Positions 1 to 7,906 of a stretch of 49,505 nucleotides of DNA are shown piece by piece; position 1 is the stretch's first letter; the number at the start of each line of letters is the position of its first letter. Location of the stretch: positions 1 to 49,505 of the forward strand of contig NZ_NFJP01000028.1 of assembly GCF_002159915.1 (NCBI RefSeq), written 5' to 3'. This DNA is from Gordonibacter sp. An230 (GTDB lineage Bacteria; Actinomycetota; Coriobacteriia; Coriobacteriales; Eggerthellaceae). Position numbers and translations under genes: made by a program. Under the pieces are notes generated by a model. It was not told the DNA's origin, made no database searches, and saw only the letters and a program-made list of their open reading frames with translations.

Positions 1-14
1 GAAAGGAGACTGTC

Positions 15-1163
15 ATGGCGAAGATAGTCAACTCGTGGAACGACTGGGATCCGCTGAAGCGCGTGATCGTCGGCCGCTGCGACAACTCGGTCATCCCGCC
101 CGAGGAGCCCGCCACCTCCGAGAAGGTGCCCGTGGACTCCGAGATGCGCGGCATGTGGGGCCTGCGCCCGCTGGCCACCGTCGAGCGCGGCAACGAGTGC
201 CTCGAGAACCTCGTCAAGATCCTCGAGGACCGCGGCGTGGTCGTCGACCGCCCGACGCCCCTGCAGTGGAACCAGGCCATCGGCACGCCGGACTTCCGCA
301 ACGACTCCATGATGACCTGCATGCCGCCCCGCGACATCCTGCTCACCATCGGCAGCGAGATCATGGCCTCCGCCAACTCCTTCCGCTGCCGCTACTTCGA
401 GTACCTGGCCTACTGGCCGCTCATGAAGCAGTACTTCGACGAGGACCCCGAGTTCAAGTGGACCCAGGCCCCCCGCCCGCGCCTGACCGACGCCTCCTAC
501 AAGCACAACTACTACGACGAGAAGATCTCGCTCGAGGAGCGGCTCGTCCGCACCGCCAACAAGGACTTCGTCACCACCGAGGTGGAGCCCATGTGGGACG
601 CCGCCGACGTGATGCGCATGGGCAAGGACCTGTTCATCCAGCACGGGCTCACCACCAACCGCACGGCCATGGACTGGTTCCAGCGCTACTACCCCGAGTA
701 CCGCGTGCACGCCGTGAACTTCCCCGGCGACCCCTACCCCATCCACATCGACGCCACCTTCGTGCCGCTGCGCCCGGGCCTGATCATCAACAACCCGCAC
801 CGCAAGCTCCCCGAGGAGCAGCGCGCCATCTTCGAGGCCAACGACTGGCAGATCGTCGAGGCCGCCCAGCCGGCCCACGACGAGCCGCCGGCGCTGTGCT
901 ACTCCTCGGTGTGGCTGTCCATGAACTGCCTCGTGCTCGACCCCAAGACCGTCATCGTGGAGGCCTCCGAGGTCTACCAGCAGGAGCAGATGGACAAGCT
1001 CGGCATGAACGTCATCCCCTGCGACCTGCGCGACGCCTACCCGTTCGGCGGCGGCCTGCACTGCTCCACGGCCGACGTCTACCGCGAGGGCGAGTGCCTC
1101 GACTACTTCCCGAACCGCGTCAAGGATCCCACCCTGGTGCGCCCGGAGATGTGGAACGACTAG
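15..1163 (+). CDS. Amidinotransferase, glycine/inosamine amidinotransferase family
   Basis: A 382-residue enzyme expected to move the amidino group of arginine onto an amine acceptor, as glycine amidinotransferase does when it makes guanidinoacetate and ornithine. The family's active site is visible: catalytic Cys350 in GGGLHCSTADV, His244 in the HIDATF motif and Asp195 in the WDAADV motif, in the same order as Asp254/His303/Cys407 of the human enzyme. An AAAGGAGA ribosome binding site sits just before the ATG. The gene starts a + strand cluster that also holds a creatininase and two transporters, suggesting guanidino-compound metabolism. The acceptor cannot be read from sequence; glycine is the default guess, and an inosamine or another amine is possible. 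Family assignment is firm, exact substrate is not. Confidence 0.9.
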   Translation: MAKIVNSWNDWDPLKRVIVGRCDNSVIPPEEPATSEKVPVDSEMRGMWGLRPLATVERGNECLENLVKILEDRGVVVDRPTPLQWNQAIGTPDFRNDSMMTCMPPRDILLTIGSEIMASANSFRCRYFEYLAYWPLMKQYFDEDPEFKWTQAPRPRLTDASYKHNYYDEKISLEERLVRTANKDFVTTEVEPMWDAADVMRMGKDLFIQHGLTTNRTAMDWFQRYYPEYRVHAVNFPGDPYPIHIDATFVPLRPGLIINNPHRKLPEEQRAIFEANDWQIVEAAQPAHDEPPALCYSSVWLSMNCLVLDPKTVIVEASEVYQQEQMDKLGMNVIPCDLRDAYPFGGGLHCSTADVYREGECLDYFPNRVKDPTLVRPEMWND

Positions 1164-1180
1164 CCGCGTAGCCCATTCGA

Positions 1181-1212
1181 GCGTTCGCGCGCCGAAAACG
1201 CCGCGCGAACGC
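1181..1212 (+). terminator. Hairpin after the amidinotransferase gene
   Basis: A perfect 11-bp inverted repeat (arms 1181-1191 and 1202-1212) encloses a 10-base loop 18 bases after the stop codon. There is no U-rich tail, so termination is plausible but not shown. The rest of the 274-base gap to the next gene shows no convincing ORF. Confidence 0.45.
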
Positions 1213-1437
1213 ATGTCATCGCCTCGTCCCGGAGAAACCCGTTTTGCCGTCCATCGGCGCTCCTTGCTCGGGATTCTCCGGGAACGGGCACACCCCCTAC
1301 GGTCATCTTGGTCATCCATGCGGCGCCGTGGCGCCCGCGTGATTCGTCGTACCCTTGAGCGCGTCCGCGAGTTCGGATCTGCGGAGTTGACGCGCATCCA
1401 GGACCCGGACGACGCGGCGCCGCCCAAGGAGGGATAC

Positions 1438-2520
1438 ATGAACGAGCAAGCGAAGTACAAGCTCAAGGGCTTCATCTTTATGTTCCTCTCGTCGTCGGCC
1501 ATGGGCGGCATCGGAGCGTTCGGACGCTACATCAACGCACCCGGCGACTTCATCTCGTTCGGCCGCAACTTCATCGGGTTCATCGCGCTCACCGTCATCT
1601 TCGCGGTGGCGGCGCGCGGCAACTTCAAGAAGCTCCGCGCGACGAAGCTCTCGCCCGCGATGGTGTTCTCGGGCATCTTCCTGGGTCTGCTGTCGGGCCT
1701 CTACGTGATCTCGACGCAGTACACGACGCTCGCGAACGCGTCGTTCCTCATCTACACCGGCCCCATCTACTCCACCGTCCTTGCAGCCATATTCCTCAAG
1801 GAGAAGCTCAACGGCAAGGGCATCGCCTGCATAGCGGCCGTGGTTTTGGGCATGCTGTTCATCGTGGGCATCATCACCCCGCAAGGGCTCACGCTCGACC
1901 TCGACCCGAAGTGGATGTTCGGCAACATGATCGGCCTTCTGTCCGGCGTGGCCTACGGCCTGTACCTGTTCATCGGCCGTTATCGCCAAGATTGCGACTC
2001 CAACGTGCGCTCCTGGTGGAACTTCCTGTTCGCGTCCGTCACCATCCTCGGCCTCATGGCTGTCGACAGCCTGCTCTCGGGCGGCCTCAAGTACACGGTC
2101 AAGGTGGACGGCGTGCAGCAGGTCGACGCAGCCGGCCAGATCATGACGGCCCCGTGGGACATCCTCACCATGGACGCCACGTCCTGGCTCGTGTGGATCG
2201 CCGCCGCGCTGATCACCGGCTTCGTGGCCTTCCACCTGCTGGCCTACGCCACCAAGATGCTCAAGGCCGGCGAGCTGGCCGCCATCTCCTACCAGGAGAC
2301 CATCATGGCGTCGCTTCTGGGCTTCGTCATGTTCAACGAGGTCCTCACGCCGCTGCAGCTGGTGGGCGGCGCGCTCATCATCGCGGGCGGCGTCTCGCAG
2401 ATAGTCTTCTCCACGAAGGCCGCCGGCAAGGCGGGCGAGAAGATCGAGAAGGAAGAGGAGATTCGCGAGAGCTTGCAAGCGCGTCTCGAGCGAGAAGAGG
2501 AAAAGGAAGCCCTGCGCTGA
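1438..2520 (+). CDS. EamA/DMT-family transporter
   Basis: A 360-residue membrane protein of the drug/metabolite transporter superfamily with about ten hydrophobic helices arranged as two EamA repeats. The second repeat contains the usual helix-helix pattern around YQETIMASLLGFVMFNE. It ends in a strongly charged ~35-residue cytoplasmic tail rich in Glu, Lys and Arg that may form a helix. The start is set at the ATG preceded by AAGGAGGG; an upstream in-frame ATG at 1213 would add 75 residues of non-membrane, low-quality sequence. It lies between the amidinotransferase and creatininase genes and may move a substrate or product of that pathway. Substrate unknown. Confidence 0.85.
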   Translation: MNEQAKYKLKGFIFMFLSSSAMGGIGAFGRYINAPGDFISFGRNFIGFIALTVIFAVAARGNFKKLRATKLSPAMVFSGIFLGLLSGLYVISTQYTTLANASFLIYTGPIYSTVLAAIFLKEKLNGKGIACIAAVVLGMLFIVGIITPQGLTLDLDPKWMFGNMIGLLSGVAYGLYLFIGRYRQDCDSNVRSWWNFLFASVTILGLMAVDSLLSGGLKYTVKVDGVQQVDAAGQIMTAPWDILTMDATSWLVWIAAALITGFVAFHLLAYATKMLKAGELAAISYQETIMASLLGFVMFNEVLTPLQLVGGALIIAGGVSQIVFSTKAAGKAGEKIEKEEEIRESLQARLEREEEKEALR

Positions 2521-2592
2521 AAAGGGGCCGGCGCGCGCTGATTGCCCCGCCGAAGGCGGTCGGCGCGCGCATGACGAGAGGAACGTGAACCC

Positions 2593-3151
2593 ATGAAGAT
2601 CACGAAGAGCCTGACCCACATCGTCACCGATCTGCAGCTCGAGCCCGCGCTGCGAGAAGACGAGCTGCACGCCGCGTTCGCGCGCAGGCCTCAAAGGCTT
2701 CCCCGCCGAACTCGACATCGCCGAGCGCACGGAAGACCATGTGCAGATGGCGTCTCTGGAAGCGCTGCTGGGGTTCGCGAGGGAATCGGGCGCCGCAGCC
2801 GTCACCTACGACGTGACGTACTTCCCGCACGCCGACGATGCCGAAGTCGACCGCCAGGCGGCGCTGCTCGCGCGCGACCTCGAAATCGACGCGGGAATCA
2901 TCCGAGAGCTGTGCGCCAGCGAGATCGCCGAGTACCTGAGCCTCGACGCGAAACGCGATCCGAACGCGCCCGTCCACAGCATCGTGGAAGCGTATGTGGG
3001 CGGCACGGCGTTCGCCTGGTACGGCATGAACGACTACCCGCGGCTCAGGCGCGTCATCTTGCGCCGTCTGGCGCGCGGAGGCGACCAAGCCCTCCGCTCC
3101 TTCGCGATGCGCGCGAGCAGAGCGCAGATGGAGCTCATGGAGGATCTCTGA
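2593..3151 (+). pseudogene. Unknown protein gene with a frameshift near 2686
   Basis: The ATG at 2593 has an AGAGGAACG ribosome binding site and reads MKITKSLTHIVTDLQ onward for about 31 residues. Protein-like sequence then continues one frame over (GLKGFPAELDIAERTEDHV and on) to a stop at 3149-3151. Dropping one base around 2680-2687 would give a single 185-residue acidic soluble protein ending in LMEDL. I recognise no domain. Its place between transporter and creatininase genes suggests it belongs to the same unit. The shift may be a real mutation, a sequencing error, or the downstream part may be translated from an internal GTG at 2741. Confidence 0.6.
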
Positions 3152-3241
3152 CCCCTCCCCCCTTTTTTCAGGAACACCATCCCGCCCGATCGTTCGGATC
3201 GGCGCATCCGGGCCCACCCGAACCTCAAAAGGAGCACGAAT

Positions 3242-4048
3242 ATGAAGCCTACCGTCTACATGGAAGAGATGGACGCGTTCACCTATCGCGAGAAGCTCGA
3301 GCGCGACGCGGTGGTGTTCGTTCCCGTCGGCGCGCTCGAGCAGCACGGCTCCCACATGGCCATGTGCGTGGACGCCGCGCTCACGAAAGCCATGGCGGGC
3401 GCGACCGCACGCGCCCTGACCGACTCGGACGAAGATGCGCTCGAGGGCATCGTGGCCGCCCCGATCAACTACGGCTACCGCTCGCAGCAGCGCTCGGGAG
3501 GCGGGTTCCACCTCTCCGGCACCACCAGCCTGCGCGGAAGCACGCTCATCGCGCTCGCGCGCGACATCGTGTTCAGCCTCGTGCGCCAAGGCGCGCGCAA
3601 GATCGTGCTCATGAACGGCCATTACGAGAACTACCAGTTCGTGTTCGAGGGAGCGCAGCTCGCCCTCGAGGACGCCCGCATGGAGGGGGCGGGCGACGCG
3701 AGGATACAGCTTCTGTCGTACTGGGACTTCGTGGACGACGACACCATAGCGAAGCTGTATCCAGACGGCTTCACCGGCTGGGACCTCGAGCACGCCGGCG
3801 TCATGGAGACGTCGCTCATGCTGCTGTTCTACCCCGACCTGGTGGACATGGGCAAGGTGGCAGGCCCGCTCTACGAGGGCCTGCCCGCCGAGCTGCCGAA
3901 CTACGACGTGCTGCCCATCGTCGCAGACTACACCCCGCCGTCGGGATGCCTGTCCTCGCCGAGCGCCTCGTCGCGCGAGAAAGGCATCGTCCTGCGCGAC
4001 GTGGCTGTCCGCAACATGGTGGACGCCATCCGCGCCGAATTCGCCTGA
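3242..4048 (+). CDS. crnA: Creatinine amidohydrolase (creatininase)
   Basis: A 268-residue metal-dependent amidohydrolase that interconverts creatinine and creatine. Ligands known from Pseudomonas creatininase line up: Glu33 and His35 in LEQHGSH, Asp44, and His127-Tyr128-Glu129 in MNGHYEN, matching Glu34, His36, Asp45, His120, Tyr121 and Glu122. The substrate-gate tryptophans also appear to be present (Trp161 in SYWDF, Trp180 before DLEHAG with His184). That argues for a true creatininase rather than the paralogous MftE or formamide-hydrolase branches. AAAGGAG precedes the ATG. A creatinase gene, needed to go on from creatine to sarcosine and urea, is not in the window. Confidence 0.85.
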   Translation: MKPTVYMEEMDAFTYREKLERDAVVFVPVGALEQHGSHMAMCVDAALTKAMAGATARALTDSDEDALEGIVAAPINYGYRSQQRSGGGFHLSGTTSLRGSTLIALARDIVFSLVRQGARKIVLMNGHYENYQFVFEGAQLALEDARMEGAGDARIQLLSYWDFVDDDTIAKLYPDGFTGWDLEHAGVMETSLMLLFYPDLVDMGKVAGPLYEGLPAELPNYDVLPIVADYTPPSGCLSSPSASSREKGIVLRDVAVRNMVDAIRAEFA

Positions 4049-4080
4049 GGGGATCGAGATCAAGGCATGTGACCGCATAC

Positions 4081-4118
4081 GGCCTTCTCGGATAGCGTCT
4101 CGAGAAGGCCGGTTTCTT
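4081..4118 (+). terminator. Perfect hairpin with T-containing tail after creatininase
   Basis: GGCCTTCTCG (4081-4090) pairs perfectly with CGAGAAGGCC (4101-4110), followed by GGTTTCTT. It ends the creatininase transcript or acts as an attenuator before the MFS gene. Confidence 0.65.
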
Positions 4119-4120
4119 AC

Positions 4121-4258
4121 GAGGAGGATCGCTTGGCCATGGACGGGCGAACGTCCCGCTTCCAGCGACCGCGGTGCGAGCGCGTCGGCATGTTCGCCCG
4201 TCCGACGAGGCGGCCCGCTTCCTCGGGGACCACCACGACATCCAATAGGGGGATCGTC
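4121..4258 (+). promoter_or_regulatory. Structured leader of the MFS gene with a second start signal
   Basis: A strong ribosome binding site GAGGAGG (4121-4127) lies 5 bases before TTG 4133 and 11 before ATG 4139. Both are in frame with the transporter and would add ~40 unusual residues. Perfect 12-bp arms 4141-4152 and 4192-4203 enclose a 39-base loop with an inner imperfect stem. The presumed true start at 4259 has its own GGGGG (4248-4252). The fold could govern which start is used or couple expression to a ligand; this is inference. Confidence 0.45.
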
Positions 4259-5572
4259 ATGAGCACACCGTCAACCGCGCCGACCAAGGCCAAAGTGCCG
4301 TTCAAAGTCGCCTTGTCGTCGTTTCTGGGCAACTTCATCGAATGGTTCGACTACGCAACCTACACCTACTTCGCCATCACCATCGGCATCGTGTTCTTCC
4401 CCGAATCGGAGGTCAACTCCACGTTGCTCTCCTTCGCGGTGTTCGCGCTGTCCTTCGTGTTCCGTCCGCTGGGAGCGTCGTTTTGGGGAAGCATGGGCGA
4501 CAAGAAGGGCCGCAAGTGGTCGCTGTCCATATCCATCTTCCTGATGACGGGCGCGGCCTTTCTGATAGGCTGCCTGCCCGGATACGCGACCATCGGCATC
4601 GCCGCGCCCATCCTGCTCGTGATCTTGCGCAGCGTCCAAGGATTCTCGGCCGCCGGCGAGTACTCGGGGGCCGCGGTGTTCTTGGCCGAGTACGCCCCGA
4701 AGGACCATCGCGGCAAGTACTGCTCTCTCGTGCCGGCCTCCACGGCCACGGGCCTTCTGGCGGGCTCCACCGCCGCGCTCGTCATCAAGGCGCTCCTCCC
4801 CGAGGCCGACATGGTGGCCTGGGGCTGGCGCATCCCGTTTCTTCTGGCCGGTCCTTTGGGCCTCATCGCGCACTACATCCGCACGAAGCTCGAGGACTCG
4901 CCCACCTACCAGCAGCTCACCGACAACGGCGCCGACCGGTCCAAAGAGGCGGCAAGGCCCACGCGCCTCGTGTTCAAGAAGTACCGCAAGCGCCTGGTGT
5001 CCAGCATCGCGGCCACCATGGTGAACTCGGTGGGCTTCTACCTGGTGCTCACCTACCTGCCCACCTACCTGACGGCTTACGCCGGCATGGAGGCGGCGCC
5101 CGCCCAGGCGGCCACGGACATCGCGCTGCTCGCCTATATCTTCATCGTGTTCGGGGCGGGCAAGGTGTCCGACATCGTGGGCCGCAAGAAGATGATGCTC
5201 GGCGCGTGCGCGGCGTTCATCGTGCTGAGCGTGCCCTCGTTCATGATGCTCGATTCGGCCCAGCTCCCCATCGTCATAGCCGCCGAGCTCATCATGTGCG
5301 TGACGCTGTCCATCAACGACGCCAACATCGCCTGCTATCAGGCAGAGATGTTCCCCACCGAGGTGCGCTACACCGGCGCGGCGCTGGGCTCGAACATCGC
5401 CTACGTCATATTCGGCGGCACGGCGTCCATGGTGGCCACGGCGCTCATCGACGCCACCGGCAACAGCCTGATGCCCGCGTTCTACATGATGGCCATCTGC
5501 CTGGTGGCCGGCATCATCCTGCTGTTCACCGCACGCGAGTACGGCCACGTCGAGCTGGAGGACGTCAAGTAG
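4259..5572 (+). CDS. MFS transporter, metabolite:H+ symporter (ProP/ShiA-like) family
   Basis: A 437-residue, 12-helix symporter. The NFIEWFDYATYTYFA opening in helix 1 and the MGDKKGRK loop (MFS motif A) between helices 2 and 3 are typical of the MHS group, whose members carry proline, betaine, citrate, shikimate and similar small solutes. RSVQGFSAAGEYSGAA is the conserved helix 4-5 stretch. I chose the ATG at 4259 because family members begin shortly before helix 1; an upstream in-frame start is possible. Being next to creatininase and the amidinotransferase, it may import creatinine, creatine or another guanidino compound. That substrate is inferred from context only. Confidence 0.85.
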   Translation: MSTPSTAPTKAKVPFKVALSSFLGNFIEWFDYATYTYFAITIGIVFFPESEVNSTLLSFAVFALSFVFRPLGASFWGSMGDKKGRKWSLSISIFLMTGAAFLIGCLPGYATIGIAAPILLVILRSVQGFSAAGEYSGAAVFLAEYAPKDHRGKYCSLVPASTATGLLAGSTAALVIKALLPEADMVAWGWRIPFLLAGPLGLIAHYIRTKLEDSPTYQQLTDNGADRSKEAARPTRLVFKKYRKRLVSSIAATMVNSVGFYLVLTYLPTYLTAYAGMEAAPAQAATDIALLAYIFIVFGAGKVSDIVGRKKMMLGACAAFIVLSVPSFMMLDSAQLPIVIAAELIMCVTLSINDANIACYQAEMFPTEVRYTGAALGSNIAYVIFGGTASMVATALIDATGNSLMPAFYMMAICLVAGIILLFTAREYGHVELEDVK

Positions 5573-5773
5573 CGCGGCGATCGGCTGCGCAGAACGCAGA
5601 GCGAAGCGTCCGGCGCACGCAGCGAAAGGCGCGTGCCGGACACTCGAGAACGCATGCCTTTCGCGAAAGATCCGGGTCCGCTCCTCGGATGCCTGCGCGA
5701 TCGAGACGATATCCCCATCCCCACCCCAATCGCCCGCCGGCTTCCCGCAGCGAGGCGGCAAATCCGGCGCTTT

Positions 5774-5918
5774 TTTGCGTTTGGTGAACGGTTCGGAGGG
5801 CCGTGGAGGGACAGCGGGCAGGGGCCGAAAAGGAAAAGCCCAGGTGACATCATTCCACGCGCACGCAATAACGCCCGAAGCGCCTTCCAATGCGGCAAAA
5901 CCGTTCACCAAACGCAAA
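5774..5918. repeat. 145-bp element flanked by 20-bp perfect inverted repeats
   Basis: The left arm 5774-5793 is the exact reverse complement of the right arm 5899-5918; the shared core is GTTTGGTGAACGGTT. The 105-bp interior has no ORF. No clear target-site duplication flanks it. It could be a MITE-like mobile remnant, or paired operator sites for one regulator. Confidence 0.55.
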
Positions 5919-5939
5919 TTCTCATCCTCGAAGGACGAA

Positions 5940-6010
5940 GCCTGTGCCAAACCGCCTTCGGCACAGGCCGGCCCGGCCCGGCCTGTGCGGCTCCGGCGGA
6001 GCCGCACAGG
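5940..6010. repeat. Two tandem hairpins sharing a GCCTGTGC arm
   Basis: Hairpin 1 has a perfect 9-bp stem (5940-5948 with 5960-5968) and an 11-base loop. Hairpin 2 has a perfect 13-bp stem (5982-5994 with 5998-6010) and a 3-base loop. Both begin with CCTGTGC and end with GCACAGG. This looks like a REP-type intergenic repeat or tandem terminators; the tail GTTCTT after the second is only weakly U-rich. Confidence 0.55.
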
Positions 6011-6307
6011 GTTCTTCGCCCAGCAGGGGATCTTCCGCGGCGCATGACCGCAAAGGGCCTGGATTCAAGATCAGGCGAACGCGGGCTCGCATCGACGGCG
6101 GTTCGACATGGACGAGCGGATCCGCGCCGATCGGCCTCCGATTCTTACGGCCCGCGCGGACGGTTGCCCTCCGTTGCCTCAAGGCGGGCCAGACGCGCCG
6201 GGCGCCATCGCGGACGCCATGCGAGAGAGCACCGCCCGCAACAGGTCTCGATCGCCCGCGCAACGGCTCGGTGCGCGCGGTTGCCCTTCGCCTTGGCGCA
6301 TGGTCTG

Positions 6308-6580
6308 ATGCGGGCCATGGCGTTCAAGAAGACATATGTCGAAGTGACGGCCCGCATCGACGAGGATGGGCGCATCACGCCGCTGTCCGTTAGATGGCGC
6401 GACGGACGCGTGTTCGAGATCGACCGCGTCGTCGATGTCGTGCGCCGGACATCGCAGCACGTCGGAGGCACCGGCGTGCGCTACGTCGTCTCCATACAGG
6501 GCCGTGAGAAGAAGCTGTTCTTCGAGGATCCTCGCTGGTTCGTCGAGGAAGTGGTCGCAAGCGACGGAAGCCCGGATTAA
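6308..6580 (+). CDS. Small uncharacterised protein
   Basis: A 90-residue protein (87 if started at ATG 6317). Its pattern is strand-rich: an N-terminal KKTYVEVTARIDEDG strand-turn, then PLSVRWRDGRVFEIDRVVDV, a VRYVVSIQGREKKLFFED pair, and a RWFVEE end. This resembles small single-domain hypothetical proteins of actinobacteria and clostridia (possibly the DUF6504 type), but I cannot confirm that. No good ribosome binding site is seen at either start, which lowers confidence in the exact 5' end. A much longer in-frame extension to 5633 is rejected because it runs through repeats and low-quality sequence. Confidence 0.6.
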   Translation: MRAMAFKKTYVEVTARIDEDGRITPLSVRWRDGRVFEIDRVVDVVRRTSQHVGGTGVRYVVSIQGREKKLFFEDPRWFVEEVVASDGSPD

Positions 6581-6662
6581 CGAAATGCCGACCCATCTGG
6601 GACGTTGCGCAGCCGTCACCCAGAATAACGACGGCCACGCCCGAAATGTCCCCCGTTCACGG

Positions 6663-6668
6663 TATACT
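6663..6668 (+). promoter_or_regulatory. Probable -10 box of the CmpB-like gene
   Basis: TATACT lies 47 bases before the start codon in otherwise GC-rich DNA. No -35 close to consensus stands 16-18 bases upstream, so the promoter is only partly supported. Confidence 0.4.
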
Positions 6669-6715
6669 GATGACTCATCGTCGAACAGGCAGAAGGCATA
6701 CAAGGAGAAGGACGC

Positions 6716-7906
6716 ATGGCAGAGCACGACAGCGCTGCGGAAAGCGAGATCGTTCGCCGCAGGATCCCGTTGCCCTTGAAGGTGTTCGGAATGCTGTGCG
6801 TCGTCAGCGGCGCGGCTATCGCCTTGGTGCTCGCGCTCGTCGTCGTGGGGATGGCGCTCGTGATCAAATCCGGCGAGCTCACCGGCGATCTGTCCACTGC
6901 CACGCTCGTCATCTTCGCGGCCCAAACCGTGCTCATGACCATCCTCGCCGCGCTCTTCGCCGTGCTGGGCGTGCGCCTCTTGCGCGACAAACGGCGCGGA
7001 GCGGCCCAGCTCACCGAGGTCATGATCGTCATCCTCATACTTGTGGCGCTCTGCGACATGATGCTGGGCGGCCTCACTCCCGACCTCGTGCCCTACGGCG
7101 TGGTGCTCGTGGTGCTCATCGCGCTGCAAAGCTACGTCGACCCGTCGCTTTCCGAGGAACGCGAGCTGCAGCGCATGCTGCGCGACATGGAGACGCGCGA
7201 GCAGGCCGAAGACGGCACGCTTGGCCGCGACGAGACGGGCAAAGGGTTCATCGCCCTCAACTTCTTCAACCTTTTCTGGATCTTCGTCGTATGCTGCGTG
7301 CTGGGCCTCATCATCGAGACGGTCTACCACTTCGTCGTGGTCGAACCCGGCCACTATCAAGATCGCGCAGGGCTGCTGTTCGGGCCGTTCTCGCCCATCT
7401 ACGGGTTCGGTGCGGTGCTCATGACGGTGGCGCTCAACCGCTTCCACGACAAGAACGTCATCCTGATCTTCCTGGTGAGCGCGGTCATCGGCGGGGCGTT
7501 CGAATACCTGACCAGTTGGTTCATGCAGTTCGCCTTCGGCATTGTGGCCTGGGACTACTCGGGCACGTTCCTGTCCATCGACGGGCGCACCAACGGCATG
7601 TTCATGGCCATGTGGGGCGTGCTGGGCGTGGTGTGGATCAAGCTGTGCCTGCCCTGGATGCTGAAGCTGGTGAACCTCATCCCTTGGAACTGGCGTTATG
7701 CGGTGACCGCGGTGTGCGCAGCGCTCATGATCGCGGACGGCGTCCTCACGTTGCTCGCGCTCGACTGCTGGTACCAGCGGGAGGCCGGCCGCACCCCCGA
7801 CAACGCCATCGAGGAATTCTGCGCCGACCATTTCGACAACGCCTACATGGCGCAGCGCTTCCAGTCCATGTCCATCGATCCCGGCAACGCCACGCGCGCG
7901 AACTGA
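6716..7906 (+). CDS. Putative ABC-transporter permease of the CmpB family (PF06541)
   Basis: A 396-residue integral membrane protein. Residues ~20-140 form four hydrophobic helices of no clear family. After a charged linker with KGFIALNFFNLFWIF, residues ~175-360 match the CmpB-type pattern, including the LLFGPFSPIYGFGAVL stretch and a final long helix. These proteins are annotated as ABC permeases by similarity, but no ATPase gene is adjacent and their substrate is unknown. AAGGAGAAGG precedes the ATG. It is followed by a 378-base gap before the DNA-repair pair, so it is probably transcribed alone. Confidence 0.75.
   Translation: MAEHDSAAESEIVRRRIPLPLKVFGMLCVVSGAAIALVLALVVVGMALVIKSGELTGDLSTATLVIFAAQTVLMTILAALFAVLGVRLLRDKRRGAAQLTEVMIVILILVALCDMMLGGLTPDLVPYGVVLVVLIALQSYVDPSLSEERELQRMLRDMETREQAEDGTLGRDETGKGFIALNFFNLFWIFVVCCVLGLIIETVYHFVVVEPGHYQDRAGLLFGPFSPIYGFGAVLMTVALNRFHDKNVILIFLVSAVIGGAFEYLTSWFMQFAFGIVAWDYSGTFLSIDGRTNGMFMAMWGVLGVVWIKLCLPWMLKLVNLIPWNWRYAVTAVCAALMIADGVLTLLALDCWYQREAGRTPDNAIEEFCADHFDNAYMAQRFQSMSIDPGNATRAN

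Larger units (their letters stand above)
5573..6307. other. 735-bp gene-free stretch rich in inverted repeats
   Basis: No ORF here has coding character. It holds, in order, an imperfect hairpin at about 5607-5641 (likely terminator of the MFS gene), a T6 run at 5771-5776, a 145-bp segment bounded by 20-bp inverted repeats, and two GC-rich hairpins at 5940-6010. From 6011 to 6307 I see nothing recognisable. Confidence 0.6.

Noticed and set aside
4133-4258. N-terminal extension of the MFS transporter from TTG 4133 or ATG 4139
   Set aside because: The extra residues are basic and unlike any MHS-family N-terminus and coincide with an RNA stem; kept only as an alternative start in the leader entry.
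1312-6007. Long open frames on the - strand opposite the guanidino cluster (1312-2805, 2624-4078, 4271-6007)
   Set aside because: Antisense shadows of well-supported + strand genes, with no motifs or ribosome binding sites.
5633-6307. In-frame 225-residue N-terminal extension of the small protein at 6308
   Set aside because: It would cross inverted repeats and hairpins and has an Arg/Pro-rich random composition; the conserved-looking part begins at about 6317.
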